In this document: piece by piece, positions 10,173-18,551 of the stretch
Position numbering within the stretch: the first letter of the stretch is position 1
How the letters are laid out: every line of letters starts with the position of its first letter
Assembly (NCBI GenBank): GCA_958403385.1
Contig: CATXXC010000019.1
Coordinates: forward strand, 1-45,351
Reading direction: 5' to 3'
Source of the DNA: an uncultured Collinsella sp.
Lineage (GTDB): Bacteria; Actinomycetota; Coriobacteriia; Coriobacteriales; Coriobacteriaceae
DNA length: 45,351 nt
Translations under genes and position numbers: made by a program
The notes under the pieces: generated by a model
The model's input: only the letters and a program-made list of their open reading frames with translations
What the model was told of the DNA's origin: nothing
The model's database searches: none

Positions 10173-11771
10173 TTAGTTCTCCTCTGATCCAGAAACATCC
10201 GAATGGTGCTTGGCCATGAACTGCTGCTTGAAGTCGCCGATGACGCGCAAGAGCTCAGCCTTGGTGTCATCATCGATCTTCTTGGCGCGAACCTTGTCGA
10301 GCAGCGAGCCAAAGCCATTGTCCATGTACTCGATGAGCTCGGCACGGAAAGGCAGCACGTCGGCGATCCCCAGGTCATCCAGGAAGCCCTCGTTGCCAGC
10401 GAACAGCGTAACGATCTGCTCGCCAACCTCAAACGGCTTGTAGCGCGGCTGCTTCAGGAGCTCGGTCATGCGGGCACCATGGGTCAGCTGCTTCTGAGTA
10501 GCCTCGTCGAGGTCGGAGCCGAACTGCGTAAAGCCGGCGAGCTCCTGGTACGAAGCGAGGTCCAGACGGAGGTTGCCGGCGACCTGCTTCATAGCCTTGG
10601 TCTGCGCGTCGCCACCGACGCGGGACACGGAAATGCCCACGTCAACTGCCGGGCGCTGGCCCTGGAAGAAGAGCTCGGACTGCAGGTAGATCTGACCATC
10701 AGTAATGGAAATGACGTTGGTCGGAATGTAGGCCGAGACGTCGCCGTCCTGGGTCTCGATGATCGGCAGAGCCGTCATGGAGCCATAACCGTTCTTCTTG
10801 GACATCTTGACGGCACGCTCGAGCAGACGAGAGTGCAGGTAGAAGATGTCGCCAGGATAGGCCTCGCGTCCGGGCGGACGATGCAGCGTCAGCGACATCT
10901 GACGGTAGGCCACAGCCTGCTTGGACAGGTCGTCGTAGATGACGAGCACGTGGCCGCCGGGGTTGGTCTCGCTGGCGGGCTTGCCGTCCTCGCCGTTGTA
11001 CATGAAGAACTCGCCGATAGCGGCACCGGCCATAGGCGCGATGTACTGCATAGGGGCGGAATCGGCAGCGGTGGCCGAAACGATGATGGTGTAGTCGAGC
11101 GCACCGTGCTGAGCGAGGGTCTCGCGGATGTTGGCAACCGTGGAGGCCTTCTGGCCGATGGCTACATAGATGCAGACCATGCCCTTGCCGCGCTGATTGA
11201 GGATAGCGTCGATGGCGATGGCGGTCTTACCGGTCTTACGGTCGCCGATGATGAGCTCACGCTGACCGCGACCAATAGGCACCATGGAGTCGATGGCCAA
11301 CAGGCCGGTCTGAACCGGCTCGCACACCGGGGTACGGTCGATGACGCCGGGGGCCTTGAACTCGACGGGGCGACGATGCGTGGCGACGATGTCGCCAAGG
11401 CCGTCGATAGGTTGGCCGAGCGGATTGACGACGCGGCCGAGCATGGCGCGGCTCACAGGGATATCCATAATGCGGCCAGTGGTGCGGCACTCGTCGCCTT
11501 CCTTGATGGAGTCGACGGCACCAAACAGAACGGCGCCGACCTCGTCACGGTCAAGGTTCTGGGCAAGGCCGAAGACGGTCTCACCGGTATCGGAGCTCTT
11601 GAACTCCAGAAGCTCGCCTGCCATGGCGCTCTTGAGGCCGGAGACGCGCGCGATGCCGTCGCCTACCTCGTCGACCGTTGAAACCTCATGCGTATCGACC
11701 GTCGCGGAGAGGCTCGTGAGCTGCTCCTGCAGTTTCTTGGCGATATCCTGGGCATTGAGGGTTTCGGACAT
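10173..11771 (-). CDS. atpA: ATP synthase F1 alpha subunit
   Basis: Non-catalytic nucleotide-binding subunit of F1. 532 aa. Seen: P-loop GDRKTGKTAIAID, VGRVVNPLGQPIDG-like segment (LGRVVNPLGQPIDGLG), and the alpha/beta signature region PAVDVGISVSRVGG. The ATG shares its last base with the atpH stop region. The C-terminal tail is somewhat extended and charged. Confidence 0.98.
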   Translation of the reverse strand: MSETLNAQDIAKKLQEQLTSLSATVDTHEVSTVDEVGDGIARVSGLKSAMAGELLEFKSSDTGETVFGLAQNLDRDEVGAVLFGAVDSIKEGDECRTTGRIMDIPVSRAMLGRVVNPLGQPIDGLGDIVATHRRPVEFKAPGVIDRTPVCEPVQTGLLAIDSMVPIGRGQRELIIGDRKTGKTAIAIDAILNQRGKGMVCIYVAIGQKASTVANIRETLAQHGALDYTIIVSATAADSAPMQYIAPMAGAAIGEFFMYNGEDGKPASETNPGGHVLVIYDDLSKQAVAYRQMSLTLHRPPGREAYPGDIFYLHSRLLERAVKMSKKNGYGSMTALPIIETQDGDVSAYIPTNVISITDGQIYLQSELFFQGQRPAVDVGISVSRVGGDAQTKAMKQVAGNLRLDLASYQELAGFTQFGSDLDEATQKQLTHGARMTELLKQPRYKPFEVGEQIVTLFAGNEGFLDDLGIADVLPFRAELIEYMDNGFGSLLDKVRAKKIDDDTKAELLRVIGDFKQQFMAKHHSDVSGSEEN

Positions 11772-12247
11772 TAGGCTTCACCTCCGTACGAATTAGCAGA
11801 GTTTGCGAGGGTCTCCTGCGCGATGCGCAGCTGCGTCTTGACGGAAATGTCACGACGCTCGCCGCGGGCCTCGAGCACCAGGCCGCCCACAATAGACGGG
11901 TCGACCTGCTCGATAAGGAATACCTTGCGGCCGAAGTCCTGCTCGCATTTCTTAGTGATGGTTTGACGCAGCTCGTCGTCGAGCGGGATCGCCGTGGTGA
12001 CGGTCACGCCCACTACATCCTCGTCTTCCTCGGCAACATACTTAAAGGCAGCTGCCACCTTGGGAAGAAGGTCGAGCTGGTCGCGCTTGGACATGGTGTC
12101 GAGCACGGCGATGATCTCGGGGCTGGCAGAAGCCAGGCGCTCGATCATCTCGAGGTCCTCGAACACATGGTTCTCGGCCTTGGCGGCTTCCAGAAGGGAG
12201 CGCGCGTAGGTCTCGAGCACCTTGTCCTGATAGCGGCTAGTCGGCAT
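11771..12247 (-). CDS. atpH: ATP synthase F1 delta subunit
   Basis: Peripheral-stalk subunit linking F1 to the b dimer. 158 aa, mostly helical; the C-terminal motif region IDPSIVGGLVLEARGERRDISVK-type (VGGLVLEA, then a late Leu-rich helix) matches the OSCP/delta family. The start overlaps the end of atpF by 11 nt. Identification rests on the motif plus position between atpF and atpA. Confidence 0.93.
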   Translation of the reverse strand: MPTSRYQDKVLETYARSLLEAAKAENHVFEDLEMIERLASASPEIIAVLDTMSKRDQLDLLPKVAAAFKYVAEEDEDVVGVTVTTAIPLDDELRQTITKKCEQDFGRKVFLIEQVDPSIVGGLVLEARGERRDISVKTQLRIAQETLANSANSYGGEA

Positions 12248-12839
12248 TCAGGCTACCTGCTTCCTGGATGTAGCGCTCGATGAGCTTCTTCTGCTCGGCA
12301 TCGTCCTCGAGCGCCTCGCCCACGATCTTGGTGGCGACGGCAACGGACAGGTCGGCGATGGAGCTCGCGGCACCGGCGTAAATGGACTTGCGCTCGTCCT
12401 CGACGGTCGTATGGGCCTTGGCGATGATCTCCTCGGCCTCCTTGTGAGCAGCCTCGATGATACGGGCGCGCTCGGACTCGGCGTCCTTACGGGCCTCGAG
12501 AACGATGTCGGCAGCCTGACGACGGGCGTCGGTGACGATCGAGTCGGACTCAGCGCGCTTGGCGATGGCCTCCTGCTTGGTCTTCTCGGCCTCGTCGAGG
12601 CTCTCCTCGATCTTCTTGCCACGCTCCTCCATGGTCTTCATGATGCCCGGCAGGGCGACCTTGGCCAGCACGATCCAGATAATCAGGAAGGCGATAAGCG
12701 CCGGGATGAACTCCGCCATCTTAGGGATGAGGATGTCCGCACCGGCAGCGCCGTCCTCGGCGAACGCGGAAACCGGCATGAGCAGCGCGGCCGCGGACGC
12801 GGAGAGTGCGATCGCGCTCTTCTGGGATGAAAGATTCAT
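12237..12839 (-). CDS. atpF: ATP synthase Fo b subunit
   Basis: Membrane-anchored stator stalk. 200 aa. An unusual signal-like hydrophobic N-terminus (ALSASAAALLMPVSAFA) precedes the main membrane helix (FIPALIAFLIIWIVLAKVALP), followed by a long charged coiled coil rich in Glu, Lys and Ala. The extra N-terminal segment ends in an AFA site that could be cleaved by signal peptidase, an inference. The ATG at 12839 has GGAG nine nt upstream. Confidence 0.94.
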   Translation of the reverse strand: MNLSSQKSAIALSASAAALLMPVSAFAEDGAAGADILIPKMAEFIPALIAFLIIWIVLAKVALPGIMKTMEERGKKIEESLDEAEKTKQEAIAKRAESDSIVTDARRQAADIVLEARKDAESERARIIEAAHKEAEEIIAKAHTTVEDERKSIYAGAASSIADLSVAVATKIVGEALEDDAEQKKLIERYIQEAGSLNAD

Positions 12840-12854
12840 ACTTGACGCTCCGTG

Positions 12855-13049
12855 CTATTTAACGATCAGCGCGACAACGAAGCCGATCAGAGCCAGAGCC
12901 TCGCCGAAGGCGGAGCCCATGATGAAGACGGTGAACACGCGGCCCTGGACCTCAGGCTGACGGGCCATAGCACCCGTAGCACCCAGAGCAGACAGGCCGA
13001 TAGCAAGACCAGCGCCGATAACACCGAGACCGTAACCGATAACTCCCAC
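12855..13049 (-). CDS. atpE: ATP synthase Fo c subunit (rotor ring)
   Basis: A 64-aa two-helix proteolipid that forms the ion-driven ring. The first helix is followed by the polar loop MARQPE; the second carries the ion-binding glutamate in SAFGEALALIG. The sodium-type ligands (a Gln in helix 1, and Ser/Thr after the Glu) are absent, so protons are the likely coupling ion (inference). Start is GTG 13049 with a perfect GGAGG. The 124-nt spacer before it is the longest inside the operon and contains a small hairpin (GCGTG/CACGC) next to the ribosome site, perhaps boosting c-subunit translation. Confidence 0.96.
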   Translation of the reverse strand: MGVIGYGLGVIGAGLAIGLSALGATGAMARQPEVQGRVFTVFIMGSAFGEALALIGFVVALIVK

Positions 13050-13173
13050 GATTCCTCCTTTGTCGTGCGTGTCTTATTTCACGCAGGATAACCTTTTTAT
13101 AACTGCCGGGCTCCATGGGTACGGGCACCGGCGGTTTAACGAATTGCCTTACCTTTAAGGCACGAACGGAAGA

Positions 13174-13977
13174 CTACTCCTCCTCCGCAACCTCCTCTGC
13201 CTCGGAGACATACACGGCGGTAAGGACCGTGAAGACGTAAGCCTGGATGGCGCCGACCACAAGCTCGATCGCATAGATCAGGATGAGGATGGCAAGCCAG
13301 GCCAGCGAAGGCAGGGCGCCGACGGCGTGGGCCGCGGAAACCTGCTGAAGCAGCGGCTGCATGAACATGCTCGCCATGATGGCAAACGAGCCCATGACCA
13401 CGTGTCCTGCGAACATGTTGCAGAACAGACGGACGGCGAGCGTGATGAGGCGCAGGAAGGTCGAGAAAAGCTCGACGACCCACACGAGCACGTTCATCGG
13501 GAAGCTCACGCCCTGCGGGGCGAGGCTCTTGATGTAGCCGATCACGCCGTGAGCCTTGCATCCGTAGTAGATGAAGTACACGAAGGCGAAGATGGCGAGC
13601 GCGGCGGTGGAGCCGATTGCGCCGGTGCCGGGCTTCATTCCCGGGATCAGGCCGATCATGTTGTTGATCAGGATGAACAGGAAAAGCGAGCACAGGAACG
13701 GGAAGTGCTTCTTCCAGTTCTCACCCACGACACCCTTGCCGATATCGTTCTCGACGTACTCGATGATGTACTCGAAACCGTTGACGAAGAAGCCCTTGGG
13801 AACCAAAGTCTGCTTCTTCTTGAACACGGCCAGGACGATCAGGAGCACGATCGTGGAGACGATCAGCCAAAACGAGTACTGCGTGATGCCGCAGCTCAGA
13901 TCGCCCACGACAGGGGTGGAGCTGAACTCGCTGACCAGATGATTAATCTCATCAGGCAGCTTTTCAAAAATTTCCAC
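13174..13977 (-). CDS. atpB: ATP synthase Fo a subunit
   Basis: Integral membrane stator that forms the ion half-channels. 267 aa with five or six membrane helices. The essential arginine is in LRLITLAVRLFCNMFAGH, and the C-terminal helix region (LILIYAIELVVGAIQAYVFTVLTAVYV) is characteristic. Start is GTG 13977 (MEIFEKLPDE) with AAAGG upstream, three nt after the preceding atpI-like gene. It ends in an acidic tail. Confidence 0.96.
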   Translation of the reverse strand: MEIFEKLPDEINHLVSEFSSTPVVGDLSCGITQYSFWLIVSTIVLLIVLAVFKKKQTLVPKGFFVNGFEYIIEYVENDIGKGVVGENWKKHFPFLCSLFLFILINNMIGLIPGMKPGTGAIGSTAALAIFAFVYFIYYGCKAHGVIGYIKSLAPQGVSFPMNVLVWVVELFSTFLRLITLAVRLFCNMFAGHVVMGSFAIMASMFMQPLLQQVSAAHAVGALPSLAWLAILILIYAIELVVGAIQAYVFTVLTAVYVSEAEEVAEEE

Positions 13978-13980
13978 GAC

Positions 13981-14292
13981 TTACCTTTCGACCTCATGAG
14001 GATCTCGCAGCGCCTTGGCGACGCGAACCGCGCAGGCGGCCATAAAGGCCACGAAGCCGATCGCCTCGCCCAGGAGGAACATGCGAAATGCCTCTCCGAA
14101 CAACACAAACACAACCAAGGTAAAGACAAGCAACGCGATTGCCGAGACCGCGAGACTCACCATACCCTTGAGCATGTCCGCATTCTGCTTATCGTCAAGA
14201 ACCGGCTTGAGCGTAAAGACAAAGGGAAGGAAGGCAATCGCGCCCGCGATGGCACCTGCAACGATAGCGAGCAGATCGGCTATCTGAAACAC
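13981..14292 (-). CDS. AtpI-like small membrane protein, first gene of the atp operon
   Basis: About 103 aa with three predicted membrane helices (IADLLAIVAGAIAGAIAFLPFVF, MVSLAVSAIALLVFTLVVFVLF, GEAIGFVAFMAACAV). Position ahead of atpB fits ATP synthase protein I, which assists c-ring assembly, but sequence similarity is weak by eye. The open frame reaches TTG 14367, but a good promoter lies inside that stretch, so GTG 14292 (preceded by GTGAGGACGCCA) is preferred; GTG 14304 is an alternative. Confidence 0.7.
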   Translation of the reverse strand: MFQIADLLAIVAGAIAGAIAFLPFVFTLKPVLDDKQNADMLKGMVSLAVSAIALLVFTLVVFVLFGEAFRMFLLGEAIGFVAFMAACAVRVAKALRDPHEVER

Positions 14293-14353
14293 TGGCGTCC
14301 TCACTTTCCTTTTTAACGCCTCACAGAACAGTTCCCGCCAAACATTGGTGACT

Positions 14354-14381
14354 ATTGTACGAGCCAATCGCTAAAGTACAA
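14354..14381 (-). promoter_or_regulatory. Promoter of the ATP synthase operon
   Basis: On the minus strand, TTGTAC and TACAAT are separated by 16 nt, about 60 nt upstream of the first operon gene. The match is good for a housekeeping sigma factor. Confidence 0.65.
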
Positions 14382-14496
14382 CCGAAAAAGCATCGGTTAA
14401 TACGCACCTGTTCGTTTTCTTAAGACCTTCTTTATGCCGCAGGTACGGTAATACGTTTTTCTCGAACCCTGCAGGGCAAAACGTCCGTTAACAGGA

Positions 14497-14531
14497 GTGC
14501 GCGCGGTCGCCTTTTGTTCGACCGCGCGCAC
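14497..14531. terminator. GC-rich hairpin after upp
   Basis: GTGCGCGCGGTCG (14497-14509) pairs perfectly with 14519-14531. It lies about 40 nt past the upp stop but lacks a clear T-run on the minus strand, so its role as a terminator is only likely. The rest of the 281-bp gap holds the atp promoter. Confidence 0.5.
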
Positions 14532-14573
14532 CGTTTCTTCGTATTTGCAGCCGCGGCCGTCTTAGCCCAGCGA

Positions 14574-15221
14574 CTAGAGCGTGCCGTAGATGCGGTCGCC
14601 GGCGTCGCCGAGACCGGGAACGATGTAGGCAGCCTCGTTGAGATGGTCGTCGATGGCGCAGGTATAGATATGCACATCGGGATCCTTCTCAGTCAGCGAC
14701 TTGAGGCCCTCGGGGGCCGCGACGATGCACAGCATGCGGATGTCCTTGACACCGCGCTCGCGCAGGTAGCTAATGGCCATCTCGGCCGAACCGCCCGTGG
14801 CGAGCATGGGGTCGACGACCAGGCAGATGCGCTGGTCGATATCCTTGGGCATCTTGCAGTAATACTCGTGCGGCTCGTGGGTGACCTCGTCGCGCTCCAT
14901 GCCGATGTGGCCCACGCGAGCGGAGGGCACCAGGTCGAGGATGCCGTCGACCATGCCAAGGCCCGCACGCAGGATGGGCACGATGGCGAGTTTCTTGCCG
15001 GCGAGCTGTTTGAACGTGGCGGTAGTGATGGGGGTCTCGACCTCGACGTCTTCCATGGGCAGGTCGCGCATGGCCTCGTAGCCGTCAAAAAGCGCGAGTT
15101 CGCGCACGAGCTGGCGGAACTGGTTGGTGCCGGTGTTTTTGTCGCGCAGGATCGACAGCTTGTGCTGGACGAGCGGGTGGTCGACAAGCGTCACACGGGA
15201 CGCATCGTAGGTGACGGTCAT
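14574..15221 (-). CDS. upp: Uracil phosphoribosyltransferase
   Basis: Pyrimidine salvage: uracil plus PRPP gives UMP. 215 aa from ATG 15221 (MTVTYDASRVTLVDHPLVQHKLS). An in-frame ATG 60 nt upstream is rejected because the family begins at this segment and AAAGGGG precedes it. Motifs: VPILRAGLGMVDG, the PRPP loop VVDPMLATGGSAEMAI, and the uracil-binding C-terminus AYIVPGLGDAGDRIYGTL. Confidence 0.96.
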   Translation of the reverse strand: MTVTYDASRVTLVDHPLVQHKLSILRDKNTGTNQFRQLVRELALFDGYEAMRDLPMEDVEVETPITTATFKQLAGKKLAIVPILRAGLGMVDGILDLVPSARVGHIGMERDEVTHEPHEYYCKMPKDIDQRICLVVDPMLATGGSAEMAISYLRERGVKDIRMLCIVAAPEGLKSLTEKDPDVHIYTCAIDDHLNEAAYIVPGLGDAGDRIYGTL

Positions 15222-15344
15222 GGATTGATTGCCCCTTTCGTTGCGGCCGCAAAACGGCCTTGCTGACAAGGCGTGCAGCAATGTTGCCGCCGCACGCCAT
15301 GCATTAGTTTAGCGGTTTGTTGTATCGAGCAGCCCATCGCAGCC

Positions 15345-16886
15345 CTACTGTGAGGTGCTGAGCGAGCGCCTGACTGCATCACGCCAGCCCGCAAGGTTTT
15401 GCTCGCGGCGCTCGGCGGACATGTGGGGAAGGAAGGTCCTAACGATCTGGGCATTTTGCTCCAGCTCTTCCAGGTCTTCCCAATAGCCGACGGCAAGACC
15501 CGCCAAGTACGCGGCACCGATTGCCGTGGTCTCCACCGTCTCGCATTGCAGCACGGGGATATCCAGCAGGTCGGCCTGGAATTGCATGATGAACTCGTTG
15601 CGCGAGGCACCGCCATCGACAGACAGGCGCTCAATCGAAAGCCCCACGTCCTGCTCCATGGCGCGCAGCACGTCGTAGCTCTGATATGCCATGGATTCGC
15701 AGGCGGCACGTACGATGGTCGCACGGCTCGAGGCGCCGGTCAGACCGCACACGATACCGCGAGCATGCGGGTCCCACCAGGGAGCACCCAAACCCGCAAA
15801 GGCGGGAACGAAGTAGCAGCCCTCGTTGTCGCTAATCGAAGCGGCGAGTTGTGCCGACTCGCTCACGCTCGAGATGATGCCCATGTTGTTGCGAAGCCAA
15901 TTCATCGTTGAGCCGGCGGCAAAAATAGAGCCCTCGAGCGCATAGCTGACTTTGCCGTCCGCAGCGATACCGATGGTGGAGACCAGGCCATTCTTGGATT
16001 CGACGATCTCGTCGCCGGTGTTCATGAGCATAAAGCAGCCCGTGCCATAGGTGTTTTTGGTCTGGCCGGGACGGAAACAGCAGTGGCCGAACAGCGACGC
16101 CTGTTGGTCACCCGCCACGCCCATGATGGGCGGCATGTTGGTCATGATGTCGCTCGCGACGCGGCCGTAGTCGCCCGAGCTCCAGCGAACCTCGGGCATC
16201 ATGGAACGTGGAACGTCAAAGAGTGCCAGCAGGTCGTCGTCCCAATCGAGCGTATGGATATTAAAGAGTGCCGTGCGGCTGGCATTGGTGTAGTCGGTGG
16301 CAAAGACCTGGCCGCCGGTGAGGTTGTAGATGAGCCAGGTGTCGATGGTGCCAAACATGAGGTCGCCCGCCGCCGCGCTCTCGCGTGCGCCGTCGACGTT
16401 GTCGAGAATCCACTGCACCTTGGAGGCCGAGAAATACGGGTCGAGCGTGAGTCCCGTGCGGGAGCGCACCAGCTCCTCGCAACCCTGTTCAGCCAACGCG
16501 TCGATTGCCGGCGCGGTACGGCGGCACTGCCATACGATGGCGTTATAGATCGGCTGACCGCTCACGCGGTCCCAGACCACCGTGGTCTCGCGCTGGTTGG
16601 AGATGCCGATGGCGGCAATGCGGTCGGAGTGGATGCCGCTCTTAAACTGGACTTCCATCATGACCGCGATCTGGCTGGCAAGGACCGCCATGGGGTCTTG
16701 TTCCACCCAGCCGGGACGCGGGAAGCTGGTTTTGACGCTACGACGCGCCTGGGCAACGATGCAGCCGTATTCGTCGACAATGGCCGCGAGTACCGAGGTA
16801 GTGCCGCAGTCGAGCGCCATGATGTAGGAACCGCCAAAGTTAAACGAGGCATCTTCCATGCCCAGGCTGCCCAGATTCAACGACAT
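15345..16886 (-). CDS. glpK: Glycerol kinase
   Basis: Phosphorylates glycerol to sn-glycerol-3-phosphate. 513 aa FGGY-family kinase. Motifs: MALDCGTTSVLAAIVD (phosphate-1 loop), SNQRETTVVWD, the substrate region RPGWVEQDP, GVAGDQQASLFGH, TKNTYGTGCFMLMNTG and the C-terminal VDGGASRN. It starts 13 nt after the tsaC-like gene stop with GAAGGG as ribosome site, so the two form an operon. No glycerol facilitator or dehydrogenase is visible nearby. Confidence 0.96.
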   Translation of the reverse strand: MSLNLGSLGMEDASFNFGGSYIMALDCGTTSVLAAIVDEYGCIVAQARRSVKTSFPRPGWVEQDPMAVLASQIAVMMEVQFKSGIHSDRIAAIGISNQRETTVVWDRVSGQPIYNAIVWQCRRTAPAIDALAEQGCEELVRSRTGLTLDPYFSASKVQWILDNVDGARESAAAGDLMFGTIDTWLIYNLTGGQVFATDYTNASRTALFNIHTLDWDDDLLALFDVPRSMMPEVRWSSGDYGRVASDIMTNMPPIMGVAGDQQASLFGHCCFRPGQTKNTYGTGCFMLMNTGDEIVESKNGLVSTIGIAADGKVSYALEGSIFAAGSTMNWLRNNMGIISSVSESAQLAASISDNEGCYFVPAFAGLGAPWWDPHARGIVCGLTGASSRATIVRAACESMAYQSYDVLRAMEQDVGLSIERLSVDGGASRNEFIMQFQADLLDIPVLQCETVETTAIGAAYLAGLAVGYWEDLEELEQNAQIVRTFLPHMSAERREQNLAGWRDAVRRSLSTSQ

Positions 16887-16899
16887 CGCTTACACCCTT

Positions 16900-17643
16900 C
16901 TATTGCATCGGGTCGGACAGGACCCGCTCGATCTCTGATGCGGGAAGTGCGCCTTGGCGCAGGATCTGGAGCCCGCCGTGCTGGAACGACACGATGGTCG
17001 AGGCGTAGCGACACGGGGTCTCACCGGCGTCGACGGCAACATCGACCCCCTCCAGGATGCGGCCCTCGACGGCGGCAAAGCTTGCCGGCGAAGGCGCGCC
17101 GTGCGTGTTGGCGCTCGTGCAGGCAAGGGGACTGCCGCAGGCGCGGATGAGCGCTTGGACCACGGGAGAGGCCGAAGCGCGCAGGGCCACGGTGTCGTCG
17201 GCAGCGCGCATAAAGGTCGGCACGCAGGGGGCTGCCTTGACCACGATAGTCAGGGCTCCCGGCCAGCATCGTCGCGCGAGTACGCGGGCATCTTCCGGGA
17301 TATCCACGCCATAGCGGTCGAGTGCTTCGACGCCATCGACCAGCCAAGCGACGGTTTGCGTGAGCTCACGTTGCTTGAGAGTGAAGATACGGCGATAGCC
17401 GGTGCCGAGCGCAGGAACTGCGGCGCCATTGACGGCAGCCTGCGGATCGCGCGGCCACGATGGGAATTCGCTTGTATCTTGGGGCACGGCGCCCGAGAAG
17501 GCGTTGACTGCCACGGCGACACCGTAGACGGTCTCGGTCGGAATCAAGGCCAGGCCGCCGCGGCCGAGCACCTCGGCCGTGCGCTCGACGGCAAGCCGAT
17601 GCGGCTCGCGCGTTCCCTCGTATACCCGATAGACCGTCTGCAT
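16900..17643 (-). CDS. Sua5/YciO/YrdC family protein, probable threonylcarbamoyl-AMP synthase
   Basis: Probable L-threonylcarbamoyladenylate synthase, the first step of the t6A modification of ANN-decoding tRNAs. 247 aa. Seen: GGLALIPTETVYGVAV, then RIFTLKQRELTQT in place of the usual KxRPxxxPL loop (Lys and Arg kept), PGALTIVVKA, VALRAS and TSANTHG. About 30 extra residues, not typical of the family, lie between TETVYG and RIFTLKQR. It is the first gene of a two-gene unit with glpK; the pairing has no obvious metabolic logic. Confidence 0.85.
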   Translation of the reverse strand: MQTVYRVYEGTREPHRLAVERTAEVLGRGGLALIPTETVYGVAVAVNAFSGAVPQDTSEFPSWPRDPQAAVNGAAVPALGTGYRRIFTLKQRELTQTVAWLVDGVEALDRYGVDIPEDARVLARRCWPGALTIVVKAAPCVPTFMRAADDTVALRASASPVVQALIRACGSPLACTSANTHGAPSPASFAAVEGRILEGVDVAVDAGETPCRYASTIVSFQHGGLQILRQGALPASEIERVLSDPMQ

Positions 17644-17791
17644 GTGTATGCCAGCCCCTTACGCTCCGGTGCAAGTTTGTTTACTGTGGGGCATTCTCGC
17701 ACGAAACATTCAACCTATTTGCCCAGAGCGCATGTTGGTTTGGTGAGCGGCTCTAGTAGTCGGTGAAAGTGAGGGGGTTAATTGAAGATTT

Positions 17792-18094
17792 TTAGCGCGC
17801 AAGCGTAACGGTACGATCGGGAAACTCGATGCTTGCAACCAGTTTTCCGCCGAGGCTCTCTGCGTACCTGCTCAGCGTGTCGAGCCTCATCGAACCCAAC
17901 TCCCCACGCTCGAGCTCGGATACACGTTTTTGAGAAACGCCCATCGACTGGGCGACCGACGCCTGTGTTAGATCTTTTAACCTGCGAATCTGAGCAAGCT
18001 TATAGGCTTCGATACGATCGCGAGTCCTCTCCTGCTCGGCGGTAATGGAGTCGCGTGTTATCCCGCGAGATTCCATATACTCATGCAGTTCCAT
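17792..18094 (-). CDS. XRE-family antitoxin-like DNA-binding protein
   Basis: 100 aa with a helix-turn-helix in the C-terminal half (LTQASVAQSMGVSQKRVSELERGE) and a short tail ending in EFPDRTVTLAR, as in HigA/XRE antitoxins paired with Gp49-like toxins. Its start lies inside the last 14 nt of the toxin gene, so they are translationally coupled. Expected to neutralise the toxin and repress their joint promoter. Confidence 0.85.
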   Translation of the reverse strand: MELHEYMESRGITRDSITAEQERTRDRIEAYKLAQIRRLKDLTQASVAQSMGVSQKRVSELERGELGSMRLDTLSRYAESLGGKLVASIEFPDRTVTLAR

Positions 18095-18476
18095 CTCGAT
18101 CGAGCCTCCTTACGTGGCGACGGTATATTTGCTCGGCCCTTGGAATGTTGATCGCATACCAACCGTTCCATTTTGCCCTTGACGATCCCGCTCGCGACTT
18201 ATCACCCGCCAATAGCAATACCGCCTGGCGCTTGGGGTCAAAGGCGAAGAGGATGCGAATCACCTGCCCACCACACGACGTCACTCTCAGCTCCTTTAAA
18301 TGATGAAGCTTCGAGCCCTTTACGCGGTCAACCAGCGGACGACCAAGGCTGGGACCTTCCTTCTCGAGCACCAAAAGGTCTGCATAAATCTGCTTCAGCG
18401 TAGCTTCATCCTGCTCATCAAGCCAAGGTTCAATGTAATCAAGCACGATACGGTACCGATGCAGCTGATTTGACAT
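18081..18476 (-). CDS. HigB/Gp49-like toxin (RelE superfamily)
   Basis: 131 aa with the core LHHLKELRV...IRILFAFDPKRQAVLLLAGDKS of phage-derived Gp49-like/HigB toxins, which are ribosome-associated mRNA interferases in characterised members. Toxin first, antitoxin second, with a 14-nt overlap, is the HigBA order. ATG 18476 follows GAGAAAGG. Activity in this strain is unproven. Confidence 0.85.
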   Translation of the reverse strand: MSNQLHRYRIVLDYIEPWLDEQDEATLKQIYADLLVLEKEGPSLGRPLVDRVKGSKLHHLKELRVTSCGGQVIRILFAFDPKRQAVLLLAGDKSRAGSSRAKWNGWYAINIPRAEQIYRRHVRRLDRDGTA

Positions 18477-18485
18477 ACCTTTCTC

Positions 18486-18518
18486 CTTCTATAGTAGAAG
18501 TTTTACGGTATATTGCAA
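18486..18518 (-). promoter_or_regulatory. Promoter with palindromic operator for the toxin-antitoxin pair
   Basis: Minus strand: TTGCAA (18513-18518), 16-nt spacer, TACTAT (18491-18496). The palindrome CTTCTA-TAG-TAGAAG (18486-18500) covers the -10, where the antitoxin would be expected to bind. A second small palindrome (GCAAG/CTTGC, 18515-18530) overlaps the -35. Confidence 0.6.
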
Positions 18519-18551
18519 GGACAAACTTGCGCAAATGTCTATTTATTCAGC

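Noticed and set aside
14293..14367. Longer start (TTG 14367) for the atpI-like protein
   Set aside because: The segment contains a good promoter (TTGTAC-16-TACAAT), so most of it would not be transcribed; GTG 14292 has a better ribosome site.
15222..15281. Upstream ATG for upp
   Set aside because: It would add 20 residues not found in the family, while ATG 15221 begins at the conserved N-terminus.
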